Of a stretch of 64,000 bases of DNA, positions 35,801 to 44,285 are shown in pieces. The translations under genes and the position numbers were made by a program. The notes under the pieces were generated by a model. The model made no database searches and was not told the origin of the DNA. It saw only the letters and a program-made list of their open reading frames with translations. Origin of the DNA: Ferrimonas aestuarii (GTDB taxonomy: Bacteria > Pseudomonadota > Gammaproteobacteria > Enterobacterales > Shewanellaceae); assembly GCF_005116665.1 (NCBI RefSeq), contig NZ_SWCJ01000022.1:1-64000 (forward strand), written 5' to 3'. Positions within the stretch are counted from its first letter, which is position 1. Every line of letters starts with the position of its first letter.

Positions 35801-35991
35801 TGACCTCCCTGACAACCGCCGCGGGCTTGTTGCCGCTGCTGCTAGAGACCAGCCTACAGGCGCAGGTGGTGATCCCTATTGTTATCTCCATTGTGTTTGG
35901 CATCTTTGCTTCGACCTTGTTGGTGCTGTTCGTGATACCCGCAGCCTATGCCATCTTGTCAGATTTAGGCTGGGTGAGAAAAGCCGACTAA
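32896..35991 (+). CDS. RND family efflux pump permease
   Basis: This 1031-residue transporter has 12 membrane helices and two large periplasmic loops. The TM4 proton-relay pair is visible in IGIMMDDAIVLAES. The start at ATG 32896 overlaps the adaptor stop (TGATG); a TTG three bases upstream only adds one residue. The family exports drugs, dyes or lipophilic compounds; the substrate cannot be read from the sequence. A 141-base gap without features follows. Confidence 0.94.
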   Translation: MIAFFSRHPTAANLLMAGLLLVGIQALPQIKRETFPEFDPNYISASIAYPGASPSEVEESLCLRMEDAVDGIGDIIETKCQALEGTASMILKLDDKADLSRNLVDVQTQINAIKDFPADIEPPVVQQFERIEPVIDIAVSADMSQPALKAYAEDLKRRLKLDTGVALVEIKGFSDHQLRIELNQARVRQLGLSVADIANQVSQQNIQLPSGSIETEQKNLLIRFDQRQVTPKGLGELVVASDSSGAVVRLKEIATITDRFELDEAKIEFDGHAAAILTVSKNKAEDALTIKDEVVSFIEAERQRLPDTVTLTLTNDFSSLLWDRLSMIIDNGIQGIILVFLVMWLFFSLRYSFWVAAGLPVAFLGSIYLMGLFGISINIMTLVALLMAIGIMMDDAIVLAESIAAHLDRGMELDDAVIQGVQKVMPGVFSSFLTTICIFGGLLFLDGQMGAVLSAIPAVLIMVLSLSLIEAFLILPNHLRHSLHKRRDETPDPKFKRVFLQKFEQFRNDTLVPAVRTVVRWRYAFVGGVLGLLLASFALLAGGAVKFIGFPDLDGDVAEARLILPPGSTLSQTEAVVARIIDAAETVGAEFTQDLEDGQPLVEHITVHYNSNADAGESGPHVATVRLDLLSAEVRETRMDDFLYRWREQSGEMAMPLALSFQQPAMGPGGRDLELRIQGDDLDELKQVSVAIQQYLAQFDGITGLLDDMRPGKEEIKVSLRSGAESFGVTGNQIASQLRAAFFGQNADIVQVGPENIEIQVRLDKRQAGDIDALSRFPIVMADGSQIPLASVAQIEFQRSFVRIQRINGLRTITVMGNVDNQRANTAEVLAQFNREYWPTLKQQFPGVRLVVEGASKDSAETADSMKRSFIIGMFGIFAILSFQFRSYQEPLVVMSAIPLALIGVIWGHLLLGKDLSMPSMLGFVSLAGVVVNDSILLVQYIRHHLKLGEPILEAVVQASRERFRAVFLTSLTTAAGLLPLLLETSLQAQVVIPIVISIVFGIFASTLLVLFVIPAAYAILSDLGWVRKAD

Positions 35992-36132
35992 CCTGCCATC
36001 AATGCCGGCCTCAATGGAGTGAAGTCGGCTGACGTTAGTAATTGTTACTTCTTTACCTCCTGTTTATTAAGCGTGAATGTCGTTATGGGTCTAGAGTTAT
36101 TACTGAGGCGCTGGTGGTATTGAGGTGCAAGG

Positions 36133-38361
36133 ATGCGAAAATTATTCACTCAGCCATTTCATTGGCGGTTAATGTTGTGTGTGTTTTCATTGGTGGCCAT
36201 TGGATTGGCAATCAGTGTGACACTCGATCTGACAATAAAGAGCAGCGCTCAGTCTGAGCGTGTGGAGTATGGTTGGCAGCTTAAGCTCAATAAGCTGCAC
36301 TATCATGCTGCAACTTTGCTAGAACAGACCTATCTGGTTCAACAAACCCAAGCGGTTCAACCTTGGTTGTCCTCCTTTGATCTGTCGGTAGCCACAGCTC
36401 AGCAGTTGCTTAATCAGTTAAGTGATGGCCTCGAACCCGCCCGAAATCTCGAATTACAGCAGACCATAGTCGCCCTGAATGCCACTTTATCTAAATTAAA
36501 TCTGGCCGCAGAGGGCGGATCTTGGTCGCTGGAACTGCTGCAATTTCAGGAAGCAGCTCAGTTGTTAGTGACTCTGTCAGATGTACTTCCTGTCCCTGCC
36601 GATAGCCAGGCTCAGTCATCGATGGATTCTTCTTGGCAAGCTTTAATACTGCTTTGGTGCGCAGTGGTGCTCTCGGTGGCCTTAGTCATGCTTTGGTTTC
36701 GAGAGCGACAACTGCGAGGCGGACTGGCGGCATTGTCGGCACACAGCAGTGAAGCGGTAATGGTTTGTGACCTTGAATATCGCATTTTGAGCGTTAATCC
36801 TGCGATGGTAGCCCTGTTGAAGCGATTAGCTGTGGACACGGCGCCGCATTTGCTGGAGATGCTGTCTGACTATCTTCCCGAGAAACTGGAGGGTGAGCTG
36901 CAAACCGATGAGGTTTCAGATTTCGAATGTAATCTGCAGGAGCACCTACTGGCGGTTCATATTGTGGTTGAGACAGAGCTGTCTCAGGTTCACCTTCATA
37001 TTCGCGAGATCACCGAAGCCCGAAAGGCTGAGCAAGCTTTGAAGCTTCAGGTTTACCATGACTTTTTGACCGGCTTGCCAAATCGGCGTCGATTTGAAAA
37101 GGATCTGGCTATCGCATTGGAACAGCGGGAGCAAACCGTGGTGGTTGGGATGATTCACCTAGATCGATTCCAACGGGTTACTTCGGCGATCGGATTTAAT
37201 CGAGGCGATGAAGTGTTGAAAGGGGCAGCACAGTTGTTGCGGCGAACGTTAAATCAGCTGCATAGCCCTGAACAGCCATTGGCGTTGTACCGTTTTGAAT
37301 CCACGCGTTTTGCACTGCTGTGGGGTGTGCCTTTTTGCAAAACTCGGATCGACGGCTTATCCGAAAAACTGGCCACGGCGTTTCGTCAGCCTATTGTTTG
37401 TGAACGTGGCGAGCGCCAATTTCACCTTACCATGAGTCAGGGTTACACCAGTTGCGAGCTTTCCGGCTACGAGTTGGAAGCGATAGTTAGAGATGCCGAC
37501 TGCGCCGTTGGTGCGGCGGTGTCTGCTGGCGGCGAGCGCAGTTGCATCCATTCCAGCCGGTTGGGGGAGCAAACTCACAGAAGGCTGCAACTCGAACATG
37601 ACCTTAGGTTCGCGCTTCAGCGCAATGAACTGCAGGTAGTGTATCAGCAGCAGCGAGTGGATGAAGATGAGATTCACGGCGCTGAGGCGCTACTTCGTTG
37701 GCATCATCCACAACTGGGATTGATTCCGCCCAATGAGTTTATTGCTCTCGCTGAGGAGTCGGGGCTGATTTTGCCCATTGGCGATTGGGTCATCGAGCAG
37801 GCTTGTTTGCAGGTTCGAAGCTGGAACGATGAGTTCCGCCGTATAGTGGTTGCCGTCAACGTGTCCGTTCGCCAACTGAGTGATCCTCGATTTGTGGAGC
37901 GGGTTGAGCGAATCGTTAAACGCGCTGGTGTGGAACCATCCTTGCTGGAGTTTGAACTCACCGAAACCCTATTGATGGATAATTTTGATGTGGCTCGGCA
38001 AACCATGGTTCAACTGCAGTCTCTTGGTATTCGGTTTGCCATCGATGATTTTGGCACAGGCCACTCGTCGCTGGCCTACCTGTCTCAACTGCCCTTTGAT
38101 GTGCTTAAGATCGATCACAGCTTTGTGAGCCAGCTTCCAACCAATCACGATTACTGCAAAATCACTAAGGCGATTTTACATTTGGCCCAAAATTTAGGTT
38201 TAACCGTGGTCGCTGAGGGGGTCGAAAAAATTGAGCAACACCGCTGGCTAAAGCAACACGGTTGCGATCTAACTCAGGGTTACTTTCATGGCCGACCGGT
38301 GACGGTTCCAGAGTTTTGCCAGTTGCTGTCGAATGAGTCCATCGCCACCGAGGTGTCGTGA
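36133..38361 (+). CDS. membrane c-di-GMP phosphodiesterase (PAS-degenerate GGDEF-EAL)
   Basis: The 742-residue protein has a membrane helix at about 12-33, a periplasmic sensor domain (about 34-168), a second helix (171-189), a PAS-like domain (about 195-295), a GGDEF domain (about 305-465) and an EAL domain (about 480-735). The GGDEF signature is replaced by RFESTR (387-392), so cyclase activity is probably lost. The EAL part keeps EALLRW (518-523), ELTETLL, IDDFGTGHSS and VVAEGVE, as in active phosphodiesterases. It may lower c-di-GMP in response to a periplasmic signal. It is a single gene. Confidence 0.92.
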   Translation: MRKLFTQPFHWRLMLCVFSLVAIGLAISVTLDLTIKSSAQSERVEYGWQLKLNKLHYHAATLLEQTYLVQQTQAVQPWLSSFDLSVATAQQLLNQLSDGLEPARNLELQQTIVALNATLSKLNLAAEGGSWSLELLQFQEAAQLLVTLSDVLPVPADSQAQSSMDSSWQALILLWCAVVLSVALVMLWFRERQLRGGLAALSAHSSEAVMVCDLEYRILSVNPAMVALLKRLAVDTAPHLLEMLSDYLPEKLEGELQTDEVSDFECNLQEHLLAVHIVVETELSQVHLHIREITEARKAEQALKLQVYHDFLTGLPNRRRFEKDLAIALEQREQTVVVGMIHLDRFQRVTSAIGFNRGDEVLKGAAQLLRRTLNQLHSPEQPLALYRFESTRFALLWGVPFCKTRIDGLSEKLATAFRQPIVCERGERQFHLTMSQGYTSCELSGYELEAIVRDADCAVGAAVSAGGERSCIHSSRLGEQTHRRLQLEHDLRFALQRNELQVVYQQQRVDEDEIHGAEALLRWHHPQLGLIPPNEFIALAEESGLILPIGDWVIEQACLQVRSWNDEFRRIVVAVNVSVRQLSDPRFVERVERIVKRAGVEPSLLEFELTETLLMDNFDVARQTMVQLQSLGIRFAIDDFGTGHSSLAYLSQLPFDVLKIDHSFVSQLPTNHDYCKITKAILHLAQNLGLTVVAEGVEKIEQHRWLKQHGCDLTQGYFHGRPVTVPEFCQLLSNESIATEVS

Positions 38362-38454
38362 GCGTCGCTGTCAGTTTTTTGCTATCGGATTCGAGACTTG
38401 GTGGTTTTCTATCTACGCTTTGACAGTCCTTGGTGACTTTTCAGAGGCGGAATC

Positions 38455-39750
38455 ATGACCAAAATTGTGATCGTTGGCGGTGGCGCTGGTGGCATGGAGA
38501 TTGTTACCAAACTTGGGCGTAAGTTGGGGCGAAAAGGCAGCGCGAGCATCACCTTGATTGATCGGGCTGACCACCATATCTGGAAGCCCCTACTGCATGA
38601 ACTGGCCACCGGTAGCCTTGATGAAGGGCTTAATGCGCTGGATTACCGCATGCACGCCTCTCAAAATGGCTACCGCTTTGAGCAAGGTGTTCTCAGTGCC
38701 ATCGACCAGGTTGATCGTCGAGTAATCCTCGCGCCAATGCGAGATGAAAAAGGGGATGAGATCTTACCGGAGCGTCAAATTGATTTTGACTATTTGGTGA
38801 TTGGTGTTGGCGCCATTACTAACGATTTTGGTATTGATGGAGTTCGCCAGCACTGTGATTTCTTGGACTTGACTGAGCAGGCGATGGCCCTTCGAGTCAA
38901 GATTCGCCGCCGCTTCTTAAAACACGCCAAAGAGCACGATGTGGAACAGCGTCATTTTAAAATTTCCATTGTTGGAGCCGGGGCTACTGGCGTGGAGATG
39001 GCAGCAGAGATGCATCATGCGGCCGCAACGTTGCGGGGCTATGGGTATGAGATCAGTGAAGATCTGCTTCAAGTGAACCTCATTGAAGCTTCCAACCGTG
39101 TTTTACCTCGAATCGATACCGCTAGAATTTGCGATGCGGTGGAGGAGGAACTGGATAAACTTGGGGTTAAGGTGATGACCAATACTCGCATCACCGAGGT
39201 GACTCCCAAGGGGCTGCAGACTTTGGATGGGCAGTTTATCGAGTCTGATATGACGTTGTGGGCAGCTGGGGTGAAAGGTCATGAATCCCTGCGGGAGTTG
39301 GGACTTGAGCTGAATCAGAATGATCAGATCATGGTGAAGCCGAGCTGCCAGACGCTCACCAATGATCGCATTTTTGCTTTCGGTGATTGTGCTGCGTGCC
39401 CTCAGCCAGATGGCTCTTGGGTGCCGCCGCGAGGGCAGACCGCCCGGCAGATGGCTCTGATGGTGGGCGATAACATTCAGAAGTTGATGGTGGGATCGCA
39501 AGAGCCTTTGGAGGAGTACCTTTACAAAGATTTAGGTTCCTTCGTTAATCTGTCCAAGTTTCACACCGTAGGCAATATGCTGTCTTTTCTTGGGGGGGGC
39601 ATGACGGTGGAGGGCAAGATGGCTCGTCTTGTTTATACCTCACTCTACCGACGTCACTTGATTGCGCTGCATGGTATTGGTAAGGGGTTACTGTTGATGC
39701 TGCTTAACGGAATTCAGCGACTGGTTAGGCCAGAACTTAAGCTGCATTAG
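38455..39750 (+). CDS. ndh: type II NADH dehydrogenase
   Basis: The 431-residue flavoprotein has an N-terminal FAD site IVGGGAGGMEIVTKLG (about 5-20) and a second dinucleotide-binding site ISIVGAGATGVEMAAEM (about 167-183). The segments DYLVIGVGA and FAFGDCAACPQ are typical of the family. It passes electrons from NADH to quinone at the membrane without pumping protons. A shared terminator separates it from the convergent thioesterase gene. Confidence 0.95.
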   Translation: MTKIVIVGGGAGGMEIVTKLGRKLGRKGSASITLIDRADHHIWKPLLHELATGSLDEGLNALDYRMHASQNGYRFEQGVLSAIDQVDRRVILAPMRDEKGDEILPERQIDFDYLVIGVGAITNDFGIDGVRQHCDFLDLTEQAMALRVKIRRRFLKHAKEHDVEQRHFKISIVGAGATGVEMAAEMHHAAATLRGYGYEISEDLLQVNLIEASNRVLPRIDTARICDAVEEELDKLGVKVMTNTRITEVTPKGLQTLDGQFIESDMTLWAAGVKGHESLRELGLELNQNDQIMVKPSCQTLTNDRIFAFGDCAACPQPDGSWVPPRGQTARQMALMVGDNIQKLMVGSQEPLEEYLYKDLGSFVNLSKFHTVGNMLSFLGGGMTVEGKMARLVYTSLYRRHLIALHGIGKGLLLMLLNGIQRLVRPELKLH

Positions 39751-39758
39751 CTCGATAT

Positions 39759-39784
39759 AAAAAGGAGCCATAAGGCTCCTTTTT
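39759..39784. terminator. bidirectional terminator between ndh and the thioesterase gene
   Basis: GGAGCC and GGCTCC around ATAA, with A5 before and T5 after, sits between two convergent genes. Confidence 0.88.
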
Positions 39785-39788
39785 CGTT

Positions 39789-40184
39789 TTAAGCTTGTGC
39801 CGGAATGGGCCGAGGGCGACCGGATTCATTAATGGCAACGTAGGTAAAGGTACCTTCGGTCACGCAGTAGCGATCTTTCTCCTGCTTCAGCATCGGCTTA
39901 GCCCACACCTCCAAATGAATCACCATGGAGGAGGTGCCAATGCGACTGCAATGACCATGAACGCAGACGGCATCGCCTACGCCCACTGGGCTGTGGAAGG
40001 TCATCTTATCCACGGATACGGTACAGATTCGGCCTCGTGCGATCTCCTTGGCCAGCAAGCCTCCGGCAATGTCCATCTGCGACATGATCCAGCCACCGAA
40101 AATATCCCCATTGGGGTTGGTATCTGCTGGCATGGCTAAGGTTCGAAGTAGCAGCTGCCCTTGGGGCTGGCGGATTTCAGTCAT
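39789..40184 (-). CDS. yciA: YciA-like acyl-CoA thioesterase
   Basis: The 131-residue hot-dog protein has the YciA segments LAMPADTNPNGDIFGGWIMSQMD and VDKMTFHSPVGVGD. It hydrolyses acyl-CoA esters of broad chain length. It lies three bases after the stop of the ltaE gene in the same direction and is probably cotranscribed with it. Confidence 0.93.
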   Translation of the reverse strand: MTEIRQPQGQLLLRTLAMPADTNPNGDIFGGWIMSQMDIAGGLLAKEIARGRICTVSVDKMTFHSPVGVGDAVCVHGHCSRIGTSSMVIHLEVWAKPMLKQEKDRYCVTEGTFTYVAINESGRPRPIPAQA

Positions 40185-40187
40185 CGA

Positions 40188-41198
40188 TTATTGGCTCACA
40201 AATTTCTTAACGGCATTGATAAAGGTGTCCACATCGCTGCGAGAGACATTCAAGTGAGTCACCAGTCGCAGCGTTTTGGCGGCGGAGATCATAACGCCAT
40301 GTTGTTGCAGGTGCGACTGTAATTGAACTGGGTTTATGTTTTCTAGAGTTGCGTACACCATGTTGGTTTGAACCTGTGCCGAATCCACGTTAAATCCGGG
40401 TACGTCGGCCAACTGTTGTGCCAAATAGGCAGCGTTGTCGTGGTCTTCAGCAAGACGCTCAACGTTGTTTTCTAGAGCAAACTGACCTGCCGCTGCCAAC
40501 ATCCCCGCTTGGCGCATGCCGCCGCCCAACATTTTACGCCAGCGACGAGCCTTGTTGATCAGCGCTTCATCACCAATCAGCAGTGAGCCAACCGGCGCCC
40601 CCAAGCCTTTGGATAGACAGATGGTCAGGGAATCGAAATGTTGGCTGATTGCAGACAGAGGTCGGTTTTGAGCAACCGCAGCATTAAAGACTCGAGCGCC
40701 ATCCAGATGAATTTTCAGGTTATGCTCAAAGGCGAACGCTTGGGCGTCTGCCAAATAGCGTTGCGGTAGCACTTTACCGCCAATGGTGTTTTCTAGGCTC
40801 AACAAACGAGTTTGAGCGAAATGAAAATCGTCTGGCTTGATGTAGCTGGCCAACTCGCTCAGATTTATGGTGCCATCCGCTTGGTTGTTCACTGGCTGAG
40901 GCTGAATAGAGCCTAATACTGCAGCGCCGCCACCCTCAAATTTGTAGTTGTGAGCTTGCTGGCCGCACAGATACTCATCGCCTCGTTGGCAATGACTCAT
41001 CAGGGCAAGTAGGTTGGCCTGAGTTCCGGAACTGGTAAACAGAGCGGCTTCGAAACCCGCTAAATCAGCAGCATATTCTTCCAGTTGATTAACACTGGGG
41101 TCATCTCCATAAACATCATCGCCGACAGGCGCCACAAGCATAGCTTGACGCATGGCGTCACAGGGAAGGGTAACGGTATCTGAGCGTAGATCGATCAT
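40188..41198 (-). CDS. ltaE: low-specificity L-threonine aldolase
   Basis: The 336-residue PLP enzyme starts MIDLRSDTVTLP, the conserved family N-terminus, and carries HLDGARVFNAA and SKGLGAPVGSLL with the PLP lysine. It cleaves threonine or allo-threonine to glycine and acetaldehyde. The upstream extension to 41240 was discarded. A CRP-like site lies about 100 bases upstream at 41295-41310. Confidence 0.95.
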   Translation of the reverse strand: MIDLRSDTVTLPCDAMRQAMLVAPVGDDVYGDDPSVNQLEEYAADLAGFEAALFTSSGTQANLLALMSHCQRGDEYLCGQQAHNYKFEGGGAAVLGSIQPQPVNNQADGTINLSELASYIKPDDFHFAQTRLLSLENTIGGKVLPQRYLADAQAFAFEHNLKIHLDGARVFNAAVAQNRPLSAISQHFDSLTICLSKGLGAPVGSLLIGDEALINKARRWRKMLGGGMRQAGMLAAAGQFALENNVERLAEDHDNAAYLAQQLADVPGFNVDSAQVQTNMVYATLENINPVQLQSHLQQHGVMISAAKTLRLVTHLNVSRSDVDTFINAVKKFVSQ

Positions 41199-41643
41199 CG
41201 TGGTCTCGACATCTAATGGTTGGGCAAAAAACGGCCTCACTCTATCAGGTCAGGTCAGAAATAACACTTGTTTGCATTTAAGGGGGAGAGGTGACGTGGT
41301 TCAGATCACATTTGGTCATCGGCGCTGAGGTTGAGATATTGGTTCTGGCTATTAGGTCATTTCAGTTTCGGATGATGTGAGCTCATTCAAGCTTGATTTT
41401 TATTCGATTGTGACCTGTCTCAACCACTGGCAGAATGTTCCCATCTTGATTAAGGCAGCAGTGGCTTAATTAGTAACTCATTCTAGTTCGACGAGGTTCT
41501 GCTAGAGAGAGTGTTTTTTCGTTTCATTCAGTTTTGTGCTTTTGCGCTAGCCAGATGATGTTTAATTGTGTCGGAACATCATCAATATGGTTTTTGTGCA
41601 TCCCTTATTTAGCAGGCCTTTTGGCCTGCTTTTTTTTTGCCCG
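41199..41643. other. 445-base intergenic stretch with a CRP-like site and plus-strand terminator
   Basis: The ltaE and nfo genes both point left, yet a strong plus-strand terminator lies at 41611-41638 with no plus-strand gene before it. CGTGGTTCAGATCACA at 41295-41310 matches the CRP core TGTGATCTAGATCACA at 12 of 16 positions, with a perfect right half. A small RNA transcribed rightward is one explanation. A 107-residue frame overlapping nfo has no family resemblance. Confidence 0.45.
41611..41638 (+). terminator. strong plus-strand terminator of an unknown transcript
   Basis: AGCAGGCC and GGCCTGCT form an 8-bp stem with a TTTT loop and are followed by T8. On the minus strand no T run follows the stem, so it does not serve nfo. 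Confidence 0.85.
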
Positions 41644-42486
41644 CTATTGTTCGAGGCTGTACAGCCAACGGATCTCATCCTTCCAGATGGTATCGTCAAT
41701 GGTCTCTAGCACCATCGGAATTTCGTCCGTCGCGGGGTGGTTCATAATGAATTCGAAAGCGGCGGTTCCCATCTCTCCTTGCTGCAATGAGTGGTGTCGG
41801 TCTACTCGGCTTCCTAACGGGGTTTTCGACCCGTTAAGGTGCATGGCCTTTAAGTAATCTAATCCGATCAGTTGATCAAAGCGGTCAAAGGTGTGAGCGC
41901 AACCCGCGGCGTTAGAGAGATCGTATCCAGCGGCAAATGTGTGACAGGTGTCTAAGCAGACGCCGATTCGAGACTTATCTTCGACGCCATCAATAATGGC
42001 AGCGATCTGTTCGAAACGATGGCCAATATTCGATCCTTGGCCAGCGGTATTTTCGATGACGGCGGTCACCCCTTCGGTTTTCTCCAAGGCCATGTTGATG
42101 GAATCACTGATCAGCCGAATGCAATGGGTTTCGTCTATCTTCCTCAAGTGACTACCGGGGTGGAAATTAAGCAGGCTTAGCCCCAATTGCTGGCATCGCT
42201 GCATCTCATCAATGAATGCTTCTCTGGATCGCAGCAGTGCGTCGGGATCTGGGTGGCCCAGATTGATAAGATAGCTGTCGTGAGGAAGAACGTAACGGCG
42301 ATCAATCCCCACCTGCTCGCAGTTTGCAATGAACTTGCGGATGCTCGACTCTGTTAGAGGTGCCGCTTGCCAACGGCGCTGATTCTTGGTGAATAGGGCA
42401 AAGGCTTTGGCACCAATTTTGGCGGCATTGAGAGGGGTGTTCTCCACGCCACCGGCTGCGCTAACATGGGCTCCAATACGTCGCAT
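41644..42486 (-). CDS. nfo: endonuclease IV
   Basis: The 280-residue TIM-barrel enzyme has RRIGAHVSAAGG at the start, NFHPGSH, GVCLDTCHTFAAGYD and HLNGSKTPLGSRVDRHHS, which supply the trinuclear zinc ligands. It cleaves abasic sites in base-excision repair. It is divergent from ung, another repair gene, 192 bases away. Confidence 0.97.
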   Translation of the reverse strand: MRRIGAHVSAAGGVENTPLNAAKIGAKAFALFTKNQRRWQAAPLTESSIRKFIANCEQVGIDRRYVLPHDSYLINLGHPDPDALLRSREAFIDEMQRCQQLGLSLLNFHPGSHLRKIDETHCIRLISDSINMALEKTEGVTAVIENTAGQGSNIGHRFEQIAAIIDGVEDKSRIGVCLDTCHTFAAGYDLSNAAGCAHTFDRFDQLIGLDYLKAMHLNGSKTPLGSRVDRHHSLQQGEMGTAAFEFIMNHPATDEIPMVLETIDDTIWKDEIRWLYSLEQ

Positions 42487-42678
42487 GGCTGTCTCTGGTA
42501 TTGCTCAAGGGGCTCGATAGGGTAGGCAGTTTGCACAGCAACTACAATGGTAAATGTGCGGCTTATTTGGATCGGTTTAATCGATTTTTTGTGGATTAAC
42601 AGCTGTTTCAAGCGTTGCTTCGCTCGGGTAAGGGCTTTATCCTGACGCTCTTTCTCGTCAGGCACTAAGGCGTTTTTT

Positions 42679-43335
42679 GTGAATTGGCAAGATATTATCG
42701 ATAATCAGCGTCAGCTCCCCTATTTTCAGGAGCTGACTCAGCAGGTTGCCGACCGTCGTCGTGCCGGCGTTGCGGTCTATCCCCCCGCTGACCTTGAGCT
42801 GGCGGCATTGGCTGCGACGCCGTTTGAGCAGGTGAAAGTGGTGATCTTGGGGCAAGATCCCTATCACGGCCCTAACCAAGCTCATGGGTTGAGCTTTTCA
42901 GTGAATCCTGGTGTGAAAATCCCCCCCTCTCTTCGTAATATATTTAAAGAGCTTGAGCAGAGTATCTCAGGCTTTACGGCGCCAGAGTCTGGCGATCTGC
43001 GCCCGTGGGCTAAGCAAGGGGTATTGCTGCTAAATACGGTGCTCACCGTCGAGCAGGGGCAAGCTCACTCCCATGCTAAGTTAGGCTGGGAGCGGTTTAC
43101 CGATGCGTTAATTGAGTCGCTGAACCAAAACCATCCTGGGGCAGTATTTATGCTGTGGGGTAGCCATGCTCAGAAGAAAGGTAAAGGGTTGGATGCAAGC
43201 CGGCATCTGGTTTTAAATGCGCCGCACCCCTCGCCGCTATCAGCGCACCGAGGCTTTTTTGGCTGTGGACATTTTACTGAAGCAAATAGATGGTTAATTG
43301 AGAAAAACCAAGCTCCAATCGATTGGCAGCTTTGA
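42679..43335 (+). CDS. ung: uracil-DNA glycosylase
   Basis: The 218-residue family-1 enzyme has GQDPYHGPNQAHGLSFSV (about 60-77) with the catalytic aspartate, and HPSPLSAHRGFFGCGHF at the C-terminal active-site loop. It removes uracil from DNA. The GTG at 42679 is the best start in frame. Its stop codon lies inside the FNR box of the next gene. Confidence 0.96.
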   Translation: MNWQDIIDNQRQLPYFQELTQQVADRRRAGVAVYPPADLELAALAATPFEQVKVVILGQDPYHGPNQAHGLSFSVNPGVKIPPSLRNIFKELEQSISGFTAPESGDLRPWAKQGVLLLNTVLTVEQGQAHSHAKLGWERFTDALIESLNQNHPGAVFMLWGSHAQKKGKGLDASRHLVLNAPHPSPLSAHRGFFGCGHFTEANRWLIEKNQAPIDWQL

Positions 43336-43345
43336 TCTACATCAA
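43332..43345. promoter_or_regulatory. consensus FNR/EtrA box before the hemerythrin gene
   Basis: TTGATCTACATCAA matches TTGATNNNNATCAA at all ten fixed bases. It overlaps the ung stop codon and lies about 90 bases before the hemerythrin start. A TATGAT at 43398-43403 would place the box near -70, a usual class I position. Confidence 0.75.
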
Positions 43346-43434
43346 TTAATCCGTGATTGAATAATGCCGTTGTTAGGGTTTGAAACTAAAACTTAACTAT
43401 GATGCGGCAGGAATTGTGAACATTGAGGGCGATT

Positions 43435-43974
43435 ATGTTAGCAAGAATTCGAACAGATCATAGACATATTCTGACTCTGCTTAACTTATTGCATCAAAAG
43501 ATTGAACGATTGCAAGCGGGGCAGGAGGTCAACCTGACTCTATTGCGTGATGTCATCTACTATCTGCTTCGCTACGCCGATTGCAGTCACCACCCACTGG
43601 AAGACATTCTCTATCGTTACTATCTGGAAAAGATGGGTAGCAGCGATCAGGTCAGCCAACTGGAAGTTGAGCACCAGTCTTTGCGCCGTGCTACTGAGAA
43701 CCTATTGGATACCTTAAATACGATCTTAAACGATGTTGTCGTACCTAGAGAGCGACTTATTCAAGGTATTCAAGAGTTCGTGTCGATGCAGACCCGCCAC
43801 CTGACCTATGAGGAGCAGCACATACTGCCGTTGATGGAGGCGGAGTTTACTGATGAGGATTGGCAGCAGTTGGACCAGCAGGTGGCATCCAAGCTGATGG
43901 ATGACCCGTTATTTGGCCGCGGTGGTGATCAGGACTTTGAAGATCTGCGCAGCTATCTGGTGGATGCAGAGTAG
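43435..43974 (+). CDS. hemerythrin-domain protein
   Basis: The 179-residue helical protein has the hemerythrin HHE-type metal pattern: DHRHI (about 8), CSHHPLEDILYRYY, LEVEHQSL and TRHLTYEEQHILPLMEAE. Such proteins bind a di-iron centre and oxygen or nitric oxide, or help in Fe-S repair. The ATG at 43435 is six bases after GAGG. A consensus FNR box upstream suggests anaerobic control. Confidence 0.88.
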   Translation: MLARIRTDHRHILTLLNLLHQKIERLQAGQEVNLTLLRDVIYYLLRYADCSHHPLEDILYRYYLEKMGSSDQVSQLEVEHQSLRRATENLLDTLNTILNDVVVPRERLIQGIQEFVSMQTRHLTYEEQHILPLMEAEFTDEDWQQLDQQVASKLMDDPLFGRGGDQDFEDLRSYLVDAE

Positions 43975-44004
43975 GTTAACGGCGTTCATGCTAGCCCAAG
44001 ATCA

Positions 44005-44030
44005 AATAACCCCGCCTCGGCGGGGTTATT
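44005..44030. terminator. bidirectional terminator after the hemerythrin gene
   Basis: AATAACCCCGCC and GGCGGGGTTATT form a 12-base stem with a very short loop, between the convergent hemerythrin and DUF3545 genes. Confidence 0.8.
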
Positions 44031-44045
44031 GCTTAGAATGAGTCG

Positions 44046-44228
44046 TTAGACTTCAATGGCGTCCCAGTCAAACTCATACGCAAAGTCGATGTCGTGAATC
44101 TCTTTTTCGAGGCGATGACGCTCTTTCAGAGCTTCAATTTCACGCCATTTGCGCTTCTTGTTGGTGCGAGTACGTGTTGGCTTCTCCACAACTGTCCCTA
44201 GTGGTGAACCATAATCCAACCTTTCCAT
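44046..44228 (-). CDS. DUF3545 family small protein
   Basis: The 60-residue charged protein (central TRTRTNKKRKWREIEALKER and an acidic tail ending DWDAIEV) matches the DUF3545 family of Shewanella, Vibrio and relatives. The function is unknown. AGGAGG precedes its ATG. It follows pgi on the same strand, separated by an inverted repeat that may be an operator. Confidence 0.88.
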   Translation of the reverse strand: MERLDYGSPLGTVVEKPTRTRTNKKRKWREIEALKERHRLEKEIHDIDFAYEFDWDAIEV

Positions 44229-44285
44229 AGCTAACCCTCCTAAGCTTGCTTGCGTAACAACGGTATAACATGGCCGTCATTTATG

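Noticed and set aside
42354..42665. 103-codon minus-strand frame overlapping the nfo start
   Set aside because: Its first 25 residues look protein-like and charged, but the rest is the shadow of nfo and there is no family match.
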